Shown here piece after piece: positions 56,931 to 64,000 of a DNA stretch of 64,000 bases. Source of the stretch: Orbilia blumenaviensis (Eukaryota; Ascomycota; Orbiliomycetes; Orbiliales; Orbiliaceae); NCBI GenBank assembly GCA_036872755.1, contig JAVHNS010000014.1:248001-312000 (forward strand). The letters are read 5' to 3'. Made by a program: the position numbers and the translations under genes. How positions within the stretch are numbered: position 1 is the first letter of the stretch; each line of letters starts with the position of its first letter. Under the pieces are notes generated by a model. It ran no database searches and had not been told where the DNA came from. It worked only from the letters and a program-made list of their open reading frames with translations.

Positions 56931-57344
56931 TTACAAAACCTCAGTAGCACCCCAATTCTCCGTCGCAACAATAACATCCCCTTCCTGTCCCAACATCAAC
57001 GCCGCGGTCCTCTGCTCCGCGGTCTCCTTATCCATATTCAAAATAACCCTGTAGGCAAATACCTCCTCCCTCGAACCCTCCGGTCCATCGATGGTGACTT
57101 CAAACCTTTCACGTGCCATGAATGCAAGTCGTTTGGAGATACCCATGGGGAACATGGATTGGTTTATGGTGTTGTTGGAGCCGATGGAGAGGATTGTGGC
57201 GGAACCGGTGTTTTGGGCGAAGTTCCAGTCGTAGGAGAATTGGATGTTTAGGGGGAGGTAGGGGGGTAGGGCGCCTTCGAGGGCTTTTGTGAGAGTTAGG
57301 TTGAAGGTTTGGGTTGGTGGGGGGGTGGTTGCTAGTGCTGGCAT
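56931..57344 (-). CDS. Hypothetical 137-aa protein
   Basis: Single ORF with a short leader and good start context (AAAATGCC). It encodes a Thr/Pro-rich start (MPALATTPPPTQTFNLTL), a segment of alternating polar and aromatic residues (NIQFSYDWNFAQNTGSA) and a charged C-terminal half (MARERFEVTIDGPEGSREE). No signal peptide, transmembrane segment or known motif is seen. The alternating pattern suggests a small beta-rich fold. Support for expression: a TATA-like element about 30 nt upstream on the same strand and coding-like composition. Function is unknown. Confidence 0.6.
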   Translation of the reverse strand: MPALATTPPPTQTFNLTLTKALEGALPPYLPLNIQFSYDWNFAQNTGSATILSIGSNNTINQSMFPMGISKRLAFMARERFEVTIDGPEGSREEVFAYRVILNMDKETAEQRTAALMLGQEGDVIVATENWGATEVL

Positions 57345-57373
57345 TTTGATTTGTTTTAGTTTTTGTAAGTGGG

Positions 57374-57383
57374 TTATATATAG
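57374..57383 (-). promoter_or_regulatory. TATA-like element of the 137-aa gene
   Basis: TATATATAAC on the minus strand 30-40 nt upstream of the ATG at 57344. This is close for a fungal TATA box, implying a very short leader. Confidence 0.4.
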
Positions 57384-58593
57384 GTAGTTAACGTTTGAGG
57401 GATGTTGAATCTTTAGAGGTATGTACGGCTCTGATAGGTCTTGAGACTACCTGAATTTTTCTTTTATAGAATAGAAATTATGATGCGGGAGAAACGATAT
57501 CTTCACCGACGACAACAGGGTATTTATAAACCCCTCTCACCGACGAGTACTGTGCGAGGTTCTATTCACACTTCCGAACTTCCGATCAAGAAGAAAACTG
57601 CCCGCAAGGGATCCAGAATCAACCTTCCACGAACAAGCTTCGCAGCTTCCCGCAATTGCCAACGATCCACCCCCAACAGAATCGACGGTCGTTTATGCAA
57701 CAACGCCTGCAACCCTTGCATGCATGCATGGTGCATAATAAAATCCGGGGTAAAGGGCGGACGTTACGACGTTCCAGCCCATCCTTATCCTTGCTGACGC
57801 TATTGTAACTTCGACGAAGTTCCATCATGTTGACATCAACACGAGAAGGAAGCTTGGGGGGGGAAGGAAAGACATGCATGCACAAAAAAAGCTTAACCGG
57901 AGACTAAATACTAGTACTTTATCACACCATACCGTGGTATTACCCTATTAGTGTTTATCATTATCTCGTGATCCGTGGTTACAGTTTCTTAACTTGGTCT
58001 TGGCTTAGTACCATCATGGTATGTGAGTGTGGGATTTAAATGCCTCTTGATGGTTGAGATAGGGAGGTGGAATGCGAAGTTGAGGATGTTTAGCGAGCGT
58101 GGTATTTTGTGTGTTGGGATGCCTGATTAGGGAAGTCTGTGGACGGGAGGTTGCTGCCCCGATCCTCGGTCTCTGTTCGAATATGGAATAGTTCTTGGCA
58201 CAGGAGGTATCTCGTTGCAAACTTTTTCTAAAAGCTCTGCTAGGTGTTCCTTGAGATTGATTCAAACATTCTTTCTGAACCTTGATAAACTTGTAGCCAA
58301 ACAGCTATGAAAGCACTGATTAAAGGGGATCCGACACGAAGGGTATTATTTGGAGAGAGTGTTAGTGAATCCACTCGAAGGATTCCAGACGACAGCTTTG
58401 TATAATTTGGTATACGTATAAATACCTAGGTACTTATTTATACTACATTGCTAATAATAGCCAGCAATTGACTGGAAATCCGAAATTGCGATTGAGGATG
58501 CAGTGGATACCAACAAGGTAGATTATATTGTCATAGTATAATAAGTCTAATATCAACAGGAAACAAAATATTTTGGACGGGATGCTAACACCG

Positions 58594-58760
58594 GAGTACC
58601 GTACTTATATAGGGTCGGTGTGATGGCCATGATCATATATGGGCTCGAGGTGCTCAAGACTGAGCAGCAAACAATACTGAGCCTCTGAAGGATGTTTCGC
58701 AGGGTGCATAGGTACACTGGCTTGGGTATGGTCAGTTTGCGTTCGTTTCGGTTGCCTGGG
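58594..58760 (+). mobile_element. Possible remnant of a LINE-type reverse transcriptase
   Basis: In one plus-strand frame the sequence reads PYLYRVGVMAMIIYGLEVL, then KTEQQTILSL, a stop, then RMFRRVHRYTG. This resembles the end of the thumb region in non-LTR reverse transcriptases, where an I-Y-G-x-E motif is followed by a basic LR(R)I-like helix. It carries a stop and sits in AT-rich degraded DNA. The fragment is too short to classify. Confidence 0.35.
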
Positions 58761-59675
58761 CTAGGCTGGAAGCTTTCAACGGAATATTATGAGCTAGTGT
58801 GAACATCTAATCCATGGATATTTAAGAGGACCGGGGATTGCTCCAAAATTATATATTAATAATTATAAGGTTCATGTAGAGGAGAAATTTTAGAAAAAAG
58901 CAAGGACTTAATTGTGTAAAGCCTTAAAACAGTTCGAAACATACTTATATCATGGTGGGACTTAGTCAAAGATTTAGACGTTACCCTTTCGACCAGGCAA
59001 CATTTTAGGAGTTTTAATTTAACGTAATGTGACGTCGAATCTTCAAGCTTGATTATAAAGGTTTATGAGCGCCCGGCTCAGTGACGTTCTGTGTGAGCTC
59101 AAGATAAAAGAGTGTTCCTTAAATGCTAGGAATGCCATTTTAGATACATCATCGATTTTTGTTTACGTTAACTTAGATGACTATGAAGCTAAGTTTTGGG
59201 TAAGAAGTAAAAATTATTAAGTAGATTTAATCTTATAAAATAGAGGTCCCCATTTACGAGACTAGTCCTAATCACAAATATTCTAATTAATGAACACCAC
59301 AAAATGATACAAGCGCCATAATACTAACTATTACTTAGGTGTACATATCGATAACAGTACCATAGCCAATATAAAACACGTCTTGGTTCTATAGAAGCAT
59401 TGTATTCCAAGAGAAGATATTAAATGATACTTTGATTGAAATATCTTAATACTAGTCTCGCCACTAGACCAGCCGTTGTTTATAAATAAATATGAAGATT
59501 AAGTAATTGACTATGCTATAAACATGAATCCACGCATCTCGAGCTCTTTGTGTACGATACGAAGGAATTTAAGATATAACGATATAGAAAGTACCCAAAA
59601 TACGATGTGTTGGCCTATTTAGCCTTCTAATCTGCCCCTATAAAATATTCTGTAGTATATAGCAAAGGTTGGGCC

Positions 59676-62600
59676 TTAAAGATAAAAACCAGTTTTCCCT
59701 GTTTTTAGTTCTGCTTCTCGAAGTTTACGGTTAAACCAAGAGTACTCTTGAAATATGCACCTTCTGTTTTCTGTCGTCACCTGAAGCTTATGACAAGCAA
59801 ACTTTTCTTTCGCCTCCGCAATTTCAGTACACAAATTACCGGAATTAGGGTCTTTTAACAGGGGCTCCAAATGTTCGAGTAAGTATTCGATTGATAACTG
59901 CCTGCCCCAGTATAGCAACGGCTGCATTAGACTAGAGAGCGATAGCCCTAGCTCTAAAATTGTCTTGGAGCCTGATGTTACCCACTCGAACACGATATCA
60001 AAGCCAACACCAAAAAAATTCCCATAGTATTCCCCGTTTTCTGGATGAAATATTTTTTTGATCCGTGTCAAATCTCCATCCGCACTAAAATCGTCGATGT
60101 TTGGGACCAAAGAAATCAACGATCGGACCAGATTTATCAATCTCAAGACGTCGTTCCGCTTCTGATCCCCCCATTCCAGACCTCGAGAGCTATCATCGAA
60201 CCAAAGCGGCACAAGCGGAGTCCACTCATTTGATTTTGTTAGAAACTCTGACAGCAGGAAGACTCTGGCCTGCAATGGCAACTTTCGAAACTCTCTTATT
60301 TCTGAGGCGAAAAGGTCTGGAAAGTAAGCTAATATCGAAATATGTTTGATTATATTGATCCCTTCGAGGCCGGTCATGCCAATTTCTTTTGCGCTCGATA
60401 GAAATGATGTATATTTTGCTTGAATCCGTTTCAGTTGCTCATCTATCGAGTCTTTCATCGTATAAGGGAGGCGGGATGAAATAACGCCCTCTTCTAATTC
60501 TTGGGCTTCCTCTGCTACGACACCGGCACCGTCACTAGCCGAGTGTTCATCTCGCTTCTCTATTCTACAAGGAGGCAACTCCATTGTGCTAGCGTAAGGG
60601 ATAAGGCCGGTTGCTAAGGCTCCGCAAGCGTCGCAAGTGACTCTGTTTCGAATATCTGTCATAGTAGTTTGAATGCAATCCAAACAGAAAACATGATTGC
60701 AAGAACGGAGTCTATTTATTGATATGGTTTCCTCGTTAGTCTTACTATTTAAAAATATTTTTCCACATCCAAGTTTGGAGTTAAAAGTTCTCACAGCTCA
60801 GGGCTATCTAACTAGTTAACTTACAGAGTATCAGAAAAGTTGACCTCACAGCACGCGCAACCAACATCAGCATTGTCTTGGTTGAGGTAAAGACCAATTT
60901 CAGTCGTAGCTTCGGCGTCGATTTGAGTTATTGTTTTGGGCGCTTGGGAATGTGCGTTACTGATATTCGCGCTTTCTGCGAGTATGATGCGCTTTGCAAG
61001 TTTCTTTTGGTCCAGCAGCCTCAATGGTACTCGTGACACTGCAGTGATTCCAGTAATATACTGGAAAAAAGCCGCATCGATAATTTGGATATTTACGAGA
61101 TTGCAATTATTCCAATCCCAAATATTCGCACCGGCATCCTTCTCTATTTCTTGGTAAACAAGGCCGCGAATACCGAGGCAAAGCTCCGGAACTCTTTCAT
61201 GGAGCCCGGGGCCTGCTAGTCTCCTGGCCCGTTCTCTCCTATTTGACATATTCTCCACACTAGAAATCCCGTATCCGCTCCTGTAGCGCGTGTTTAACTC
61301 TGCGTAATCAATGGGGTAAAATATAATGTTTATAGTCCCTCCTTGAGATATCAACGCGATATCTGTGATCGGGGTGTATTGCTGAGGGTTGTATGCTTCG
61401 AGAATACTATTGACGTGGAACCCATTAATTTCTAACACTGTGTCTTGGGTCCTTTTCGGGAATTTTAATCTCTTGGCTATCTCGAGGCTTTTCCCACACA
61501 TGATCCCTACGAAATCCGAGATATCGAGGAACGGATGGAATATTTCACTTTCCAGTGATGTTGTTGTAAAACTTCCGTCGGCTTCGATTCTAGTGATTTT
61601 AATGTGGAACGAAATTTCCAGTATCGGTTTTAAAACTGTTGAGTCTCGGTAGTAGTGATCTCTGTCATTCGAATGGTGCCAGAGCAGATCGTTCACTAGT
61701 GTATCGTGGTATTTGGGTGCATTTTTGCCATTAAAGTTATAGCTTCGCATAAAAGTATAATCGTCTGGGTCGTAGCAGCCTCGTTCTGCCTCTCTATGCA
61801 CCCGATCTAAAAATTCGCCGTAGCGCTGCATGCCCCCGGAGTATTTTGGCGATATAAACCATGAAGATATGCCATAGCGATTTGGTGGGCCAGGGTTAAA
61901 GTCTAATATTATCTGGGAATTCTCAAAGCCAAGCTCCGCTGGAGTTTTGGAGCAATCCAAAACAGTATTTTTATCAGATATGGCCCGGAAACCTCTGAAT
62001 TTGCGGAAGCGTGGTTTTCCTAGTAGTGGTGAGGCAATCATAAGTTGTATCCCCCTGATAAATTCTGTTCCAGTCATTTGTTTTTCGAGGCTGTAGCCTC
62101 TCCTAGAAGGCATTGCTACTAGTTGACGAGCTATACAGTCTGAAATCTGGAACCCGTTCAATCGGCGCTGCTTTGGAACAATGATGTGATCTTGACCAGA
62201 ACTGTTCGAGCCTGGCAATCCATTGACAATGTTGATGGAGCCAGCAAATACTTTTATTGCGAAATTCTCATCCGATTTATCTTCTTCTCTGAGGTGAACC
62301 GCAGTATCCTCAAAGTCCAGGGTGATAGCTTCTCTCTGGAATAGTGGAAAGAAATATCCACCTTTTCTCGCCATAGACTCTGGAATCCGTCCTTTGAAGT
62401 CGGGTATTTTAAATAACTGGATGGCGCCGAAATCTGTGTTTCCGTCATATACGGCCCCGTCGTCTGGAGTTCGAAGCGTTCTTTGAAATTTGATTGAGAT
62501 CCGAGATCCAACTACTTGGTCTTTTGATGAAACTTCAAGACCACGAAGAAGCTCCCTCCTTTGCACCTTGGACTTTGCGGGAGTTATACCAAGCAGGCCT

Positions 62601-63820
62601 CGTGACGCTTGATGCTGAGTCAACTCTGCAAAGTAATCAATAAGTTTTTGATTGCTGTTTATTAAAAAACCCCGTTCTTCACTGTATGATGGTTGACCCG
62701 AGGTAACATTCAAAAATATCGGCCGGCGCCTTGGCATAATATCTCCGTATCTAACTCCTTCATTTTCCGCATAGAGTCCATAGACTTTATTATATCCTAT
62801 AGAAGGTAGGGCTCATGTTAGCTAGTTTTGACAAATTTGCCTTGACCGGATCGTGTATAGGCTGGCGTGGGTATACGAACCAAGCCGACCGGTTGACCGA
62901 TAACTAACCTTTCGAGTGCAGAGTTTTTATAAGCTCAGAAACAGGTGCATACCTATCTGCAATGATACTCTCTGTAACTTCCCGCCCATCTCCCCCCTTT
63001 AGGTCTTCAATATCAATACGGATCTGCCTCGGCGGCATAGAACCATGAGTTTTGCCGGCCGAGGCGCTCGGTTCCCCTTCTCGCTGCCGTTTTTTCTTCG
63101 CGCGGTATGCTTCCAATTCTGCTGCATCATCCGGGCCAGCAAAAGACTCAATCCATTCTTCGAAAGACTTTAAACCCCTATACTCTTCAGATTTATTGAT
63201 TCCATCTTCTATATCCAAAATAGAGTTGGATATTTCTGATAAATCAGAAAGCTTATCCGAGATATCCTTTAGGGGCTTAGTGACCTCCCTACGAGAAACG
63301 GGAGCATCAGCAACTAGGCACAATAGAATCTATATCAGGGATCTTTAACCTACCGGCTTCGGGCTGTTAAATATATAGTTAAGGTGGTTTTAGATATCTC
63401 AAGGTCATTTCTGAGATTCTCTAGCTGTTTGACTTTTTCTTTGTAAGATACAGCGGAGAACAATTTTTGAATTCCTCTGCATTTGGCAGCTGTTTGCAAA
63501 AGTATCAGTTGGTCCCCAATTTTTTTGACGACTTCGTTGCAGCTGGTTATAAACGGCATAATGCCCATATCGTCGTTCGGCGGATCTGGGGTATCAGTAT
63601 CATAGAATCTCGGTCCGCTTCGTCCCTCCTGCTCTTTCTGTGAGGCCTGTAAATGTGACAACACCGCACACAGCAGCTCGATTTCCTTAGAAATCTTGAG
63701 GACTAACTCCGCAGGTTCGTCCTTGAGGATACTTTGAACCTGGGTCGATAGTTTGAGTAGGCCCGTTGAAAGTGCTATTAGCCCTGCAATTGAGGCGGCG
63801 ATTGAAAGAGGATCGGCCAT
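59676..63820 (-). CDS. STAND-type N-terminus, conserved module of unknown function and RING finger: putative fungal E3 ligase
   Basis: Four exons: 63820..63354, 63288..62909, 62796..60825 and 60711..59676, giving 1284 residues. Residues 1-155 begin MADPLSIAASIAGLIALSTG, the pattern of the fungal N-terminal domain of STAND proteins (PigL_N type). A charged helical region (156-300) follows. The central part has two blocks I associate with uncharacterised bacterial and fungal proteins: QDHIIVPKQ, LNGF, ARQLVAMP and SLEKQMTG (about 484-525), and LGIRGLVYQEI then IWDWNNCNLVNIQ (about 823-852). A RING finger follows: C929-x2-C932-x11-C944-x-H946-x2-C949-x2-C952-x13-C966-x2-C969. Its two parts are joined by the third intron (branch GACTAAC). 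A 315-residue helical tail ends the protein. RING fingers recruit ubiquitin-conjugating enzymes, so E3 activity is a reasonable inference. The middle module has no assigned function. Confidence 0.82.
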
Positions 63821-64000
63821 ATCTGCAGCACAGAGTATGAAATACTAATGTTAGGGTGGTTGTGGTTGTGGTGATGTATATAAATATTGGTCTATCTATC
63901 GAATCAAATCTTGCATGGAATCCTTGGTCGATTATATCTTAAGCTGCAGATAGCCGTCGTTTTATATCAAAGATACCCTACTTACACCTCACTCTATGGA
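63821..64000. other. Promoter side of the STAND-RING gene
   Basis: Short upstream flank with AT-rich stretches (TATATAAATATTGG on the plus strand near 63875). It runs to the window edge; nothing else was seen. Confidence 0.35.

Larger units (their letters stand above)
57345..59675. other. AT-rich, gene-poor region with degraded repeat sequence
   Basis: 2.3 kb. The left 500 bases are ordinary flank. From about 57900 the sequence becomes AT-rich with many stops in all frames, as expected for old, mutated repeats. A short stretch at 58594-58760 resembles a non-LTR retrotransposon reverse transcriptase. A palindromic CCTAGG motif lies at 58421-58440. Confidence 0.5.

Noticed and set aside
60712..60794. 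Upstream continuation of the last RING-gene exon frame (with GCGKIF)
   Set aside because: Using it needs an intron of about 35 nt and puts extra residues into the RING. The acceptor at 60712 has a good branch site and gives standard RING spacing.

Overview
The window is nuclear DNA of a filamentous ascomycete (Pezizomycotina). The reasons: short spliceosomal introns (mostly 50-115 nt) with GT..AG ends and CTAAC/CTGAC-like branch sites; two Zn(II)2Cys6 regulators; a Sln1-type hybrid histidine kinase; a fungal RNase T2; a hydrophobin-like secreted protein; and fungal-only signalling proteins with STAND/NLR-type N-termini. The class cannot be fixed from the sequence alone. No rRNA, convincing tRNA, CRISPR array or intact transposon was seen. 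All multi-exon models below were spliced by hand from frame, splice site and family pattern. In every case the total exon length is a multiple of three.

Layout, left to right. 1-794 (-): 5' part of a Ser/Asn-rich protein that runs off the edge. 795-5971: 5.2 kb without a supportable gene, holding long poly-T and poly-A tracts. 5972-6811 (+): orphan secreted protein. 7307-8445 (+): two-exon Nudix hydrolase. 9838-11940 (+): four-exon F-box protein. 12560-13126 (-): three-exon hydrophobin-like protein. 13127-17999: 4.9 kb gene desert. 18000-19417 (+): secreted RNase T2. 19765-21224 (-): drug/metabolite-type membrane transporter. 22450-25859 (-): 1026-aa multi-zinc-finger protein. 26592-28803 (+): DUF7580-like signalling protein, divergent from the previous gene. 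29713-30951 (+): second F-box-like protein. 32039-36298 (-): SLN1 osmosensor kinase, eight exons including a 17-nt micro-exon. 36299-39839: long repeat-rich intergenic region. 39840-40683 (-): eight-cysteine secreted protein. 42561-46943 (-): 1460-aa single-exon conserved fungal protein. 48193-51344 (-) and 53696-56067 (+): two divergent Zn2Cys6 transcription factors. 56931-57344 (-): small hypothetical protein. 57345-59675: AT-rich, degraded, with a probable LINE remnant. 59676-63820 (-): 1284-aa protein joining a STAND-type N-terminus, a module I associate with bacterial and fungal proteins of unknown function, and a RING finger.

The genes do not form an obvious metabolic cluster. Two themes recur. 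One is the cell surface and secretion: RNase T2, the hydrophobin-like protein, the eight-Cys protein, the orphan secreted protein and the Sln1 sensor. The other is fungal signalling or self-defence-type modular proteins: the multi-finger protein, the DUF7580 protein, the STAND-RING protein and two F-box proteins. The most interesting candidate for an undescribed system is the STAND-RING protein at 59676-63820, followed by the divergent zinc-finger/DUF7580 pair at 22450-28803.
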